64,000 nucleotides of DNA from Bugula neritina. Taxonomy: Eukaryota > Bryozoa > Gymnolaemata > Cheilostomatida > Bugulidae. The notes beneath the pieces were generated by a model. It was not told the DNA's origin. It was given only the letters and a program-made list of their open reading frames with translations, and ran no database searches. Of the stretch, positions 12,031 to 24,736 are shown piece after piece. The DNA lies in contig OZ037767.1 in the NCBI GenBank assembly GCA_964035545.1, forward strand, positions 8,794,207 through 8,858,206. The letters run 5' to 3'. The translations under genes and the position numbers were made by a program. The first letter of the stretch is position 1. Each line of letters begins with the position of its first letter.

Positions 12031-13787
12031 CAGTGCTGTGAAAAAGTTTAAGGATGCCTCCCTGTTTTCCATAAAGGCAATGTTTCAAGGTAATTTTAAG
12101 ACACAACTAATGCATTTCCATAGGCATGGTGCCTATCAAAAAGATCCTTAAGATCTCCTTATCTCATTCATATAAATTATAAGCGTCTTTTTTTACATCC
12201 TCTAAAAATTAGGGTAAAACAATGAGATACTATGCATATATGGGAATTGTTCAATGTTCTCACAATTTGTGTGTACTGTAGGACATCAGAATATTTTACT
12301 TGAAACATAGAAAAATATTATATGTGATGTGTTATACACATTATAGCAGCATTGCAACAAACAGTGCTTTAAATTTTAGTATCTATTTTTGTTGGCCAGC
12401 CTTTATTCTCAATCACAGGTCGACAGCGACGAGGCATCGACTTGTACAGCTTCTCCAACTCCTTTTCAGTCACGACATGATGCCATGCATGAATTACAGG
12501 CTCTATGAGTGTCACCTTAGTTGTTGGCTTCTGTGAAGAGACTATTTTAGCCATTCTTGACCATGAATTTCTTATTGGGTTCAAGTCCCGGCTTTGTGCT
12601 GGCCAGTTAAGCGTTGAGACCCTCTGCTTTTTTATCCACTTTTTAACAGTTTTTGCCCAATGGCATGATGCATTGTCATCTTCAAATATTTTAATTTCAT
12701 TTAAAAAGAAGTTTTTTATGATTGGAAGATGTTTAGCATTAAGATTCTCCATATATTTTTGAGCATTAACATCATTCCAGAGCAATTACTGAGTCGACCT
12801 ACACTTTTTTGTGTTATGCAACCCCAGAACATAACACCGATAGAGTGCTTAATTGTTCGAAGAATATATTAGGGGTTATATTTCTCATACTGGTATCTTT
12901 TGACACAACAGTTTCTATCATGATTGTTCACATAAAATATGGATTCATCTGAAAAAATTACTTTTTTTCTAATCATTCACTGTCTAATTACCAGGCTCCC
13001 TGGCTTTTTTGCTGCTTCTCGGTTGGTTGAGGCTTCCTCTTGCTTTGCGGCCATGTAAACTATAGCTCAGCAATCTTGCCTTATCAGGGATGTTGAAGCT
13101 GGTCTTCCTGTTGATTCTGACTATTCCTTGTCTACTCAAGACTTGTTTTATGGCAATCTTTCTTGCTGATCCCAATGAGAACCTTGTCATCTCTAGGTGT
13201 GCTTATTTTTGGTCGGCCATTTTCAGGTCCATCTGCTACACTACCGGTGTCCATAAATTTCTTGATAATTTGATGTACAGTTGTCTTTACTTTGCTAACC
13301 TTTTCAGATATTTTCCTAATTGAATAACCTTCTTTGTGCAAGAAAATTATTACAAACTTTGTCTCTGAAGGAAGATTTACAACTCTCATTTAGTCTATGG
13401 GCAGCACCCAAGTGGACACCATGTAAAAGCTCACAGCTAAATGACATATTTAAAATTATAAAAGAAAGTTATACTTTATGATATCATGATGCCATGCACA
13501 AAGTCAAATTTCACTATTTAGCCTTTTGTGGTTATAAAAGTCGATAAACTTTGGTTACATAAAAATACAGGAGTTGCGCTTCCCTAGCTGCCTGTGCAGT
13601 TGGCCCAAAAATGGGTAGAAAATATCACAACAGCAAGAATTTAAAAGATGGAGATTGTAGAGCACATCCTAAGGGTCATTTTGATATATAGAACTTGCAG
13701 GAAAATATTAAGAACTTACAAGAAATGCCTATTAAACAAGATACATAGAAATTTCTGCAAGCGTCCTTAAACTTTTTCACACCACTG
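12031..13787 (-). mobile_element. Tc1/mariner-type transposon with terminal inverted repeats
   Basis: The left end CAGTGCTGTGAAAAAGTTTA and the right end (reverse complement CAGTGGTGTGAAAAAGTTTA) form terminal inverted repeats of about 27 bp with few mismatches. TA dinucleotides at 12029-12030 and 13788-13789 are the expected target-site duplication. The 1757-bp span encloses a - strand transposase. It lies between P450-2 and P450-3. Confidence 0.9.
12369..13389 (-). pseudogene. Tc1-type transposase, inactivated
   Basis: Read on the - strand, the N-terminal piece (13389-13132) has a helix-turn-helix with SIRKISEKVSKVKTTVHQII. The next piece (13190-12984) is in another frame. The catalytic part runs through FSDES (near 12950) to the C-terminal piece (12785-12369) with FEDDNASCH and DLNPIRNSW. 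Tc1 transposases carry a DDE triad whose last Glu sits in the DLNPIEN box. Here that Glu is Arg, and the frame is broken in at least two places, so the enzyme is dead. The element could move only if supplied in trans, since both inverted repeats survive. Confidence 0.88.
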
Positions 13788-13789
13788 TA

Positions 13790-15176
13790 TATAAGATTTT
13801 TGTTTAGGTTTTTGGAAAGTTTTTTAGCAACTCAAAGAGTATTATTTTTTTATCTGGAAATTTGCAACACTTTTACTGATAAGCTAATCAAACATGTCAC
13901 ATTGCATGATCCTCATTAGAACTGAAATAGAAGAGTTTTGGGTAGATTTTCAATAAACTATAAAAGAGTTGTGACTATATACCTAAAGTTAAGAAAGGTC
14001 AGATTATAGAGAGAAGGCCAGGATTTCTGAAAGCATAGCTTTAGTGTAATGAAATCTTTATGGAAGCTGTCACTTCTATGATAATCACTAGACCAAAGAA
14101 GCTATTATTTGGTAGAAATAAGTAATGCTCAAAGTTTAAATCAGCAAAGTTCTAATAAGTCATCGCCTAAATTAGTAAAAAGATGTCATAACAGTTGATT
14201 GACAAAATGTTTATGTTTATCCAAAAAATAGATAATAAATGAAAAATGCTATCAGCATAGAAATAGTAGATGAAGAAACCTGTTATCAAAGCAGCTTCTC
14301 TGCAAGTACAGTCTTAGTACATCAGTTGCTTTTATTGAGAATAAATACAGCAGGCGTAATAAATCAAGGTAGTATTTAAAAGATTATAATATAAATAATG
14401 TGATTGGGAAAACTATAGTTAATTAAATTGCAATGGCTGATTTAAGTCATTATTTGACATTCTGACAATAACAATAAATCGACATTCTTGTGTGCCACGC
14501 CTGTGATATGAGAAATGACAACTTTTAGTATTTATTGTGACTATTACATGAATTAGATATTTGCAACCATAAATATGAACTTATCTAGTTTTAAATCCTA
14601 CATTAATTATTCATCTGTTAAAGGCTTTAGAACTATGTTTAATCAGTTTCCTAAACTATAACAACTAAGTGACAAAATGTCTTCATTTTCCTTTGTAGAA
14701 AAATCTACTGAAATTATAGATGAAAAAATCACTAGAGTAAAATTCTATAGCAAAGCATCATATTACTTCATATGTTCTTTATAGCCAGTTTAGAATATGC
14801 TCTAACTAAAATGAAGAGCTATATAATACTTGTACATTCCTTTGAAATTTCACAGCAATTATAAAGTATACACACACGCACACGCACACACGCACACACG
14901 CACACACACATAATGCAAATATATAAATATTACGCTGTTATGTGATTTGCTGAACTATGTTTTGAAAACGAGAAATTTACGTTTATTATTAGGCAGTTAT
15001 CTAGGCAGATAAACTAATGGTAATATTGTCTTGCAGCACGAGTACTTGCTATGAGCCTATTACTATATATTGGCTAGTGTTGGCAATTGATAACCAATTG
15101 TGATATTTAGCAACCTGTCAGTCTCAACAAGTGTATGACGTTGTGAAGTTCACTTCTACCAGTACAGCAAGCAGTC
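13790..15176. other. Intergenic DNA with dispersed-repeat copy and CA microsatellite
   Basis: A spacer upstream of P450-3. Positions 14190-14345 match the dispersed repeat also found near 23.7, 31.9, 32.8, 34.0 and 52.4 kb (core CTGTTATCAAAGCAGCTTC). Positions 14869-14911 are an interrupted CA/CG dinucleotide run. No coding frame is supported. Confidence 0.6.
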
Positions 15177-15222
15177 TAGCTATCTAGTTAGAGTTCAGCT
15201 ACTTCACTTTAAGTTAAAAGTG
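15177..15222 (+). promoter_or_regulatory. Conserved 5' box of P450-3
   Basis: CTAGTTAGAGTTCAGCTACTTCA matches boxes at the same distance before the start codons of P450-4, -5 and -6. It is probably 5' UTR or core promoter that was copied with the genes. P450-2 does not have it. Confidence 0.5.
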
Positions 15223-15243
15223 TGGAACTCTAGCGACAGCAGA

Positions 15244-17397
15244 ATGGTGTTGACTACCGCACCTGTGCTAATTGCAATAGCATTAGTGTTGCTAGCTTAC
15301 TCGTTTCTCAGATGGCTGAAGGTAACTTGATCAAACGTAACTAGAAACTTGAAAAGCTAGAAATACGGATGCCTGGCTTTATATAACAGAGAGTATTAGA
15401 ATTAGCTCACATGAAAAGTCTCAGGAATATATTTTGTTAATTTAGTTGCACAAAGAAGCTAAAGCTTCATATTGCATAGTCCTTCAAAGGATTCTATCAA
15501 GTAGATTTGATCATGTTGTGTGATGTGATAACCAGAAGGTTTATGGCAGTTTAAGTTTAATTTATCAAAACATAAATTAATAGCCACAGAAGTTCGCCAT
15601 TTAGCAACATTTTAATCTAAATTATTTAGTGTAAAAAGAAATTGATCATTGGTTTCCTGCTATCATAGCATGCCAAGCAAATGAGGGATATATATATATA
15701 TAGAGTTATATGTATATATTGCTTATACATGTATAAGTAATAGCTGATGTTACAATTCAGGATCCACTGAGAAAGATACCAGGTCCAAGAGGGCTACCAT
15801 TCATAGGTAACACATTATCTGTTGATCCAACAAAACTTCACATGATATTGTATGACTGGGCAGAGAAATATGGAGATATTATGAAGATTTCACTATTCAA
15901 CACTCCTATGGTGGTTGTTAACTCAACTGACTTAACTTATAAAGTTCTTGTGAAAACTGGTAATTACAATTGTATGAATTTTACAATGCATTGTGGTATG
16001 TATTTATCATTAAAACATAAGATGAGCCAATTTAACGTATTTATAGCTGAGCACAGGACTTTTACTAAAAATTCAGTTTCTTTTAGAATTTGATTGTTTA
16101 ATTTCTCTAATTGTTTTCTGTATTCTAGTTATCAGTTTAGTAGGTTTTATGACTTATTTAAGGCACAGACTTTCAAGGCAGACCACCAGTTGCACTGGCA
16201 AAAACGGTGATGGGTAAAAATCTAGCTTTTAAAGTGAGTTCTGGCAGGTAGAATAATTAGTCCATTATAGTCATGCATTGGCTTAACTTGTTGAAAAAAG
16301 TCACTATTAGATAAAGCAGTTTCTGCTAAATGCTGAGACACTAGAAATACATGTTGTTATTTCTAGCTTACAGATATCGAATGGAACTGTATATACCTCT
16401 TTCACAATTTGCTTTACTATATAACTTATTAAGATATCTAATCTATATATTGTTGCAACAACAGCGAATTTTTGAAATTTATTTTGTAATCTGTTGGAAA
16501 ACTTTCAGTCAATTGACGATCCTGGATATCAGCAAAGAAGACACTACGCTATTAAAGCAATCAAAGCGTACGGTGAAGAAGTAGCTCACCTCGAGGATAT
16601 AATACAAAGCATTACAATCACATTGATTGATGACATCACAAAACAAGATGGCCGACCTATGAATGTTGATCAGCTCTGTTACGGATTTCTCTGTTGCGCG
16701 ATGGCTTCTTTGGTATGTTTAAAAGGTGCAATGGTGGTTAAAATAGCTAATTGGAGTTGCATCAGACTTATTTAGCTAAAGTGATTATGACTGAACAATA
16801 AAACAATATCTTTTTAGCTGTATGGTGAGGAGTATACACATGATGATCCAGTGTGCCAGTCCATTAGCAGGATGACGAGAGAAACGTTGGAAGCAATAAA
16901 TCCCGTGTCACTTGGAAGTCTTTTAGACAGCCTCCCTGTTTTGTTTAAGCAAAATTTCTTTCTCAAAGAGACCCAGAAGCAAATTCGGCAAGCACAGAAA
17001 TTTGTGGATGAGTCACTTTACAGGAAAATTGCAGAGTATAAAGTGAGTTATAGAGAAATGTATAGTCTTGAAAGTTTATTTATATGTGCATACATCATGT
17101 TCATAGAGATGGAAGTTGGAAATTGCTGCAACAAACATATATCACTATACAAGTTTTTGTGAATGTAACAAAAAATTAATTTCATAAGATGAAATATTGA
17201 TGTAGTCATCGAGTATTAAAAGTTGTTAAAAGACAAGCAATTTTTGCAGCTACTCAAATGATTTTAAAGCAGTTCAAGCAATATTTTAAAAAATACTGAT
17301 ATTTACTTAAAATATATAATGGGAAGCTGATGATGAGTATCTGCTTCCAAGAATTTGTCACCACTTGAATTTTAATAGCTTGAGAGTACTTATATAT

Positions 17398-17493
<96 letters not shown>

Positions 17494-20400
17494 TACTCTT
17501 TGTATTGAGTTTTGGGATTTGGATTTCCATTCATGTTTAATGATGCAAACGTTGTGATTACAAATACTATAATTTGTCACTACAGGCTGAGTTTGATGAA
17601 AACTGTCTGAAGGGAATACTGGATCAGCTGATCTTGATTCAAAAACAGGAAGTTGATACGGATGACCCAGTTATGGATGATGGCGCAATTCGTGGCATTC
17701 TGTTAGACTTCATGGTGGGGGGTATGTAAAGTTAAATTAAATACTGACTAGTTAGATTGGAATTAACTCAATATTCCTCCTTTTTATTACAATATGGTTC
17801 ATTGTTGTTGCCTTTCAGCTATACTCAGAAATTGTATTAGGTAGCACCAGGTTGGTTTTTAGTGACAAGGGCGTATAGAAGCCAAACCCTTGTATAAAGT
17901 AATTTTACCTCTACTAGAATTCGAACTTGAGACCTCCGAGACCATTACACCACGGTGACCATTAGGTAAACTGAAAACTACATCCCACTCAGTTCTCATG
18001 TACTCTATTGGCCTCTTTACTACTTCTTCAGGCTTTAGGCTCCCCCTGGCCTCTCAACTCCTCCGGAGTTTTACTACACTTCACTAAAAGCCGAAATAGT
18101 TTATAATAAAATAATTTTTTCCTTATTACAGATTTTTTTTCTGTTTTGAATGTGGTATGGTTTGTGTCAAAAGTCTGTCTCAATGCAGCTGTTAGTCAAG
18201 TACACAAATTTTCACCAACAGGATATCAAGATGTGCAAGCAGTGTGTTTGAATATTTCACACCATCACTTATTACTGCGCACAGAACTATCAGCCTAGAT
18301 TGTGCGCAATCAAACAGTGGTAAAAAAGAAATTGTTTAAACCAAATGGTAAACCCTATGATTTAATGATTTTATCTTAGTGGTATCAGCATATTGATTGC
18401 AAAACTTGAAGAAAATTATAGCTCTAACAAAAGAATGGATCAATGATTCAACTAAGCAGGTTGACAACATGAGATCGTGCAAACTGCAAAATTAATTCCT
18501 AAGCAAATTTCTACAACAAAGCAACATTAACAAATTCTCTTAGTGAGTTAAAGGGAAAAGTCAAAATGCTTGCCAAAAATATATGTTGTGGCATGCACAA
18601 ACAGCTAACATACAGTGTTTCTACATATTAACGTGAGACTGACAAAAGTACCATCCAAATTCTCAATAATATTGCCAATGCAAAATCAAGCAGCCAAAAG
18701 TAATATTTCAAAACCTCTCTTGGTAAACAGGCATAGTTAATTTCAGACTGAGGTGTCCCTAACACGTGTAACACAGTAGACAACAGCCATTTAGAAAAGA
18801 TTGATTATTGGCCGCTATCTATTAATTATGACAAAAAACACAAAAGTCTTTAGAAGTGCAATATGGTGATAGCAATATGTAACGTTTTACTTTATCACAC
18901 TGTATTGGTATGCCACCAATCATTGAAGCTTTCTTGCTTTATTAATACATTCATCAAAAACTATTCCTAGCTGGCAGTGCTGTTGCTATAGTTCACTGTC
19001 CTTAGTACAGCACAGGTCAGTGTGTTCTGATCAAGCAGCCGCAGAGGAACATTTATTAACTTCCCTCTTTCAACAAACGGCTCACTACAACATTAAATGA
19101 ACACACAATTTTATACTCTAACATTTACACTCTGAATAGACCACCGGTTTTGACATTGGGATGACAAAGAATCTTATCTGTGCATCAACATTGTAAGTTT
19201 CACTTGGGTTACAATAGCTAATGTCATCTTGTTTGTATCTGCGCTGTTTTCATGTTGTTTGTCTGACTTTCTGATTTATATTGTTACTTACAGCAGTTTA
19301 TATAATTTCTATTTTTCCCATCATATTTCAAGGGTACGATTCGATAGTCAATAAACTTAAGGACCTGTTGCCAAGTTGGCTAATAGATAAAGTAGATCAC
19401 AATCTTAGTCATCCGAACACTGTCACAAACCTGATACACACACATTGTCTTTTTCAAATATTAGCATATTACTTTTATATGGTATTCACGAGCTAACAAG
19501 TTGTGTTCCTTTAGTTCAACACTAGGAACGTTATATGTACTTTTTGTATGAATGTATTCTACACTTAATGTCTTAGAAGAGAAGTGCTATGACATGTGTT
19601 TACATTTATATCCAATGAAAAGCTGTACATTCACTATTAATTGAGAGTCATCCGCCCATAAACTGCTTACTACTCATAGCTTAGAGTTATCTTAAACTGG
19701 AACTGGATAACAAGCAAATGTACAAGGCAAAATTAGCAAATGTACAAGGCTAAACAGTACTCAATACAATGTAATACCATACCGACATGTTTTGTAGGAA
19801 TCGAGACTAGTCATTCTGTAATCTGTCAGGCTTTCCTTGATTTCCTCCATGAACCAGATTTACAGAAGAGACTTCAACATGAGATTGACAGTCAGTTTGG
19901 CTCATCTCATGTCATCATGTTAAAAGACAGGTACTTAATTTTATTATTGACTTAAAAAACAAATTAGAAGATCTATTTAATGGCTTAGATATAGCAAAGA
20001 TTGTTGCTTTGCATGTTTATTTTCAGGCCAAAGCTGCCATTGCTGCAGGCATACATATATGAGAATCTTCGGTACAAAACAGTGTCTCCTATACTGATTC
20101 CACATAGGACTATTAGAGACACTGAACTTGCAGGATACGAGGTAAAAGATTAAAAGTTACTGAAAATATGTAAAAGATTTGCATTAGATTCTTTTCACAT
20201 GTCTATGCTACTCAAGTGTTGATTTAGAGTTGTAATACCATAATAGTACACATTTCACATAGTATTTTAAAACAGACACCTCAAAGTGTCATAGTTTAGC
20301 TATTATATGCAAAGTTAAGCTATGTTGACAGAAATAATAAGTTGCCTTTATACAGTGTAGATATCTGCAGAATCATGTTGACATAAAACTATATTACACC

Positions 20401-22833
20401 TTTGGAGTTGTATACCCAACAGAATTAAATACATGTGCATTTTGTTTACACATAACTTCAATCAATCCATCAACTTTAGCAACATGACTGTGAGATTTTT
20501 TTTCAGTGAAAAAAATGATTGATAAAAACTATATCTAGCTAGAACCTTTAACACATACAGCTTTTTTTCTTTACGTGCTTAAGTTGCTTGAATCAGCTAT
20601 AGATGGCTTTCTCTTGTGTTTTTACTGAATTCTAGGCTATAGGTAAGATAACGTACTTGGCAATGAAATTATACTATTTTTATTGTTGATGTGTTGTAAT
20701 AAATTGTCAAATAATATTTATTGTAATAATTTTCTACTATCACGCAAAGCAAATTTTCAACCCTATTTTATAGTTTTTATAATTCAGCCAACATTATGAA
20801 TATCTCATAATAATTAATTTGTTATTGTGACTAATTACTGAATTAAATTTATATAATAACATAATATCCATTGTAATATAAATATTCATATTGATACTCA
20901 TCAGTTACATAGGTATAACATGTTATTTTGATTGTGTTTTGTTGTTTTGTTTTGTTGTAAAGCATCATTGAAAAAGTATTTGAGATGTGCATTTTTATTA
21001 GATATAAACCAGTGTTGGGCTTATATAGCAAGTTGAATCAAACTGCAATGCGACTGAATATGTGGAAACAAGAAGCAGTTTCTTGTTTTAAAAAGTTTCT
21101 TTACACAAATAACTTTGTATAATCAAACAAAAAAATCATCATTTTAGTAGAATAAGCATAACATTCATAGTGTGTGTGCTACATGCCCAATTTGTGCTTG
21201 AATATTTAATAAAATGCCTATGTTTAAATAGTTTAAATCAGTGTGTTTAGTTATCAAAATTTTATAATTGGAGCAAACATTTTCAGGTGTATTTAGCGCA
21301 ATGTGTCAGCTATATAGTAGTATGGTATGTTATAGTAATTGTATTTTGGAGTGTTTTAGCCATACATCTTTAGAGTGCTGCAAATATTTCACAAATTGAC
21401 CAAATCATCGAGAAAGAAAAGGCTGGTGCATACAACTGCTTCCACTATGCATTAATTCAAGTTTAATCGTTTTACAAACCTGTTCAGATTAAGCAGCTTA
21501 AAATAATGCAATTGTAAACTGTGTATAAGTCATGGCTGCAGCTATCGCTGTTCTAAGTACTTTCCTTAAATTGTTTTATGCCTTTCCTTAGCTATAGTCC
21601 ACAGCAGTTGTACAAGACAATGTTTCAAAGTACCACTTGGATTAGAGGTTATCTATAGGAATTTTTTTGAGCATATCAAAACCGTTTGATAAAATGTAGG
21701 TTCTATGTATATATAAGTGAACTTATATAAATATTCACACTACGTTATTAGCAGTGTAAATGTACTATTCTACTAACCATTCAGGGTGGTGAAGCAAGGA
21801 ATGAATAATACACAGATATATTTTAGCTGATGCATGTAAAACTGCTCCATAAGCAAATTACCTAAGAAATGCTTTCGAGTCCACTGCGTAAAAATTTCTC
21901 ACTCTATATAGTTTTTAAAACCTACAGAAATCTTGTATGTAAAATGATGGAATTTTTGATTATTGATTTCCATTTCATAGCATAGTGCATTGCATTTTAA
22001 ATAACATATGCCATTCCATTCATGATAATTAGGTTAAAGGTCAAGCAGATGTGGTGCACACAAAACTGAGCAAAAACCTAAGGAATGGGCTTGCAAAACA
22101 TCTCATTCAGATTGCTATATGTACAGCTTTTAATTAATGATATTTTATTTCTTTTTCAGTCAAACCTTTATATAGTTAGACTATAATCATTGATTGAATG
22201 ATTTAGCAATAAAATAAGATTTCATAAAATAAATTCTTCTCTTATTTTAATTACAGAGCAATGATACTGTTTCCCTCACATTATTCTTATAACATATGGC
22301 TAACCTTTTTCAGATTCCGGCTAATACAACTGTATTGGTAAATGCTTTCTACACATCTCACAATCCAAGTGTTTATAAAGATCAATTTACTATCAAACCA
22401 GAAAGATTCCTTGATGAACATGGAGCTGTTGTACCACCTGGCAACCCTGTTCGTCATAAGTATGTATTCAACAACTTATGAAGCATAACATACTATATTA
22501 AGCTATTGTATTTTAAAAGAATTGCTGACTATTTTAAAAATGTTATCTTAGCTTGATTACACACGACAGACGATAGTTATTAAAATTGATTTAAAAACAA
22601 TGTATAAACATATTTGTTGCAGTTCTGTTGGCCTATCTTTTGGGAGTGGGATGAAAGGCTGTATCGGGAAGAACTTAGCTGAGACTAGAATTTTTCTGTT
22701 TCTTGCCAATATTTTGCAAAAGTTTACAGTCTCTCCTGCTGGAAAGCTGCCAAATGGAGATGTTAGAAACTACAAGTTGGTGGGAATATTAAGACCACCC
22801 AGTGTGTCAGCAAAGTTCATCCGTAGACAGTAA
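15244..22833 (+). CDS. Cytochrome P450-3, complete, 505 aa
   Basis: Ten exons: 15244-15321, 15761-15959, 16163-16233, 16509-16712, 16818-17042, 17586-17721, 19798-19930, 20027-20141, 22314-22459, 22623-22833 (TAA). All borders are GT...AG and no stop interrupts the frame. The anchor is MVLTTAPVLIAIALVLLAYS, then the IPGPRGLPFIG hinge, C-helix YQQRR, I-helix GGIETSHS (E307), K-helix ENLR, KPERF, and FGSGMKGCIG with Cys449. Lys447 stands where most P450s have the Arg that contacts a heme propionate. It is a probable ER mono-oxygenase of unknown substrate. Introns 6 and 8 are each about 2 kb; intron 6 holds an inverted tRNA-like repeat and intron 5 a long TA tract. It heads the younger group of four genes. 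Confidence 0.92.
17391..17491. repeat. TA microsatellite in intron 5 of P450-3
   Basis: About 100 bp of nearly pure TA, bounded by AGTACTTATA on the left and TATAAGTACT on the right, so the whole tract can fold as one long hairpin. Confidence 0.95.
17900..17965 (-). repeat. tRNA-like SINE head, inverted
   Basis: Read on the - strand: CCGTGGTGTAATGGTCTCGG (A-box-like), then AAGTTCGAATTC (B-box-like). It belongs with the sequences at 2298 and 31384. It lies in intron 6 of P450-3. Confidence 0.45.
17966..19797. other. Long intron 6 of P450-3, nothing recognised
   Basis: Apart from the tRNA-like head just before it, this intron sequence shows no coding frame with family resemblance. The 71-codon frame near 19.3-19.5 kb has no motif. 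Confidence 0.5.
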
Positions 22834-23887
22834 AGTATGTATATTATAGAACATGATGGTGAAAGGTGAACATTAGATTTTCTGATGCAGACAGAAATTT
22901 GCAGCAGCTGAGCTTGTAAAAGGAGTTATCTTTCCATAACTACCCAGAATGCAATTTATTACTATATACTGAGAAAATGGTAAACCTCCAAACACTCACA
23001 AACTTCTGGTCATAACGAAATGTCTTCTGAGCAATTGCATGTAGCCATTAGGATCATGTTGGTTGTTAGAAAATGCTGTCGAAAAAAACTAATAATATTT
23101 TGTGAAAAAAAAGTAAGATTCAAAACACTTTGCCTTGTCCAGAGCTTATAATATATAATTACATGTATGTACACTTTATTACTTATTATATGTGTACAGA
23201 GACAAACTGGCCAAATTTAATGAACCTATGAGTTAAATATGGTATTCTACTTTGTCAAATATTAAGGTTTTGTTACCCGTAGCTTGCTGTGAGATACAGA
23301 GGGATTAATGCAGTTTATACAAAAAATTGTTCAGATTAATTGATAACGTGAAGCATTTTTATTCATTCAGCTAATTGTAATATTAGCAATGAAAGGTCTA
23401 AGTACTTATAATCTAAATAATAGATTGTTGAGTCCTCGATTTTTAGACAGAATGGATAAATTGAGAGATTGTGCAATTTATAATGCATCAATGTTTCCGT
23501 GATCCATGTCAGCAATGTTTTGGCACTGCACATGGGAAAAAAATATTGCTCTTTATTACAAACACCACACTAACTTGCAATTACAAATATGAATGCTAAT
23601 AGCTGTTAGTGTCAGTGTTTCATTGTCTATGTTGTGGTTGTTTATAAACAACATAAGGTGAATGACCTACTGAGAGTTCATCATATTATAGGTGATTGTA
23701 CATGAACAAACCTGCTACCAAAGTAGCAACCTATGAGTACAACTTTAGTAGTGATCATCAAAGTGCAGCTTTAGTAGATGTGCTGCATTTATTGTAACTA
23801 AATGTTATAAAATCATACTGCTGTATAAATTTATAACAATTAACGCAAATTACTTAATATATGTATTATGGCTGAGCCAGTTTAAAG

Positions 23888-24084
<197 letters not shown>

Positions 24085-24090
24085 CAGATA

Positions 24091-24303
24091 GGGAGCAGCC
24101 GTGGTCTAGGAGTTAGAGCGTTTGCCTAGTGAATACGAGGTCATGGGTTCGAGCCCTGACAAAGGCCATTGGTGATGTTAGGAAGAGAATCCATTCATAA
24201 TTGCTCCTGTGCCTAATTTAAAATAAGTCTTTAGCCCGCTAAAACAAAAACTCTTTCCACCAGGGGTTTCTCACAGGAATAGTGACTATAAACTTGCATG
24301 AGT
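24091..24303 (+). mobile_element. tRNA-derived SINE, copy 2, with target-site duplication
   Basis: The best preserved of three copies. The head has A box TGGTCTAGGAGTTAGAG and an intact B box GGTTCGAGCCC. The body holds CATTGGTGATGTTAGGAAG, TTAGCCCGCTAA and TTTCTCACAGGAATAGTGAC. The 17-bp sequence TATATATAATACAGATA occurs just before (24074-24090) and just after (24311-24327), which fits insertion by target-primed reverse transcription. Part of that match is microsatellite. Confidence 0.8.
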
Positions 24304-24606
24304 TTTTTTATATATATAATACAGATATTAATGTTTTTTCTGTTTCTTGAGGCTATGCTTAAAGCTTATATCTATATGTGCCAATACAGCGTTGCTTTAT
24401 TTTATATTAAATTCAAGTTTCTTGGCTTGGAGAGCCAGTTGACAAACCTAGCCCAAAATAAGGATGATCATCCTTATTTTCATCTCGAGATATTAGGATC
24501 CTTTCAAAATCTTTAAACTTTTGTGCTGTTACAGTGTATAGGATCATTAACTGTAATAGAAGGTCATCACCTTGTTTGCTCATGCATACATATGCTGATC
24601 AATTGT

Positions 24607-24616
24607 TATATAAAAG
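24607..24616 (+). promoter_or_regulatory. TATA-box-like site of P450-4
   Basis: TATATAAAAG, 130 bp before the ATG, aligns with TATATAATAA at 46701 upstream of P450-6. Confidence 0.4.
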
Positions 24617-24660
24617 TCAGTCTTAACTATTTAATTCAGTATAGATGAAAACTAGCAGAG

Positions 24661-24713
24661 CAGACAGTCTAGTTATCCAGTTAGAGCTCAGTGACTTCAC
24701 ATTAAATTAAAAG
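24661..24713 (+). promoter_or_regulatory. Conserved 5' box of P450-4
   Basis: CTAGTTATCCAGTTAGAGCTCAG-like sequence, shared in position and wording with P450-3, -5 and -6. Confidence 0.5.
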
Positions 24714-24736
24714 AGTTGAACCTTAGTGACGGCAGA

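Noticed and set aside
17254-17580. 108-codon frame rich in Ile/Tyr
   Set aside because: It is the TA microsatellite.
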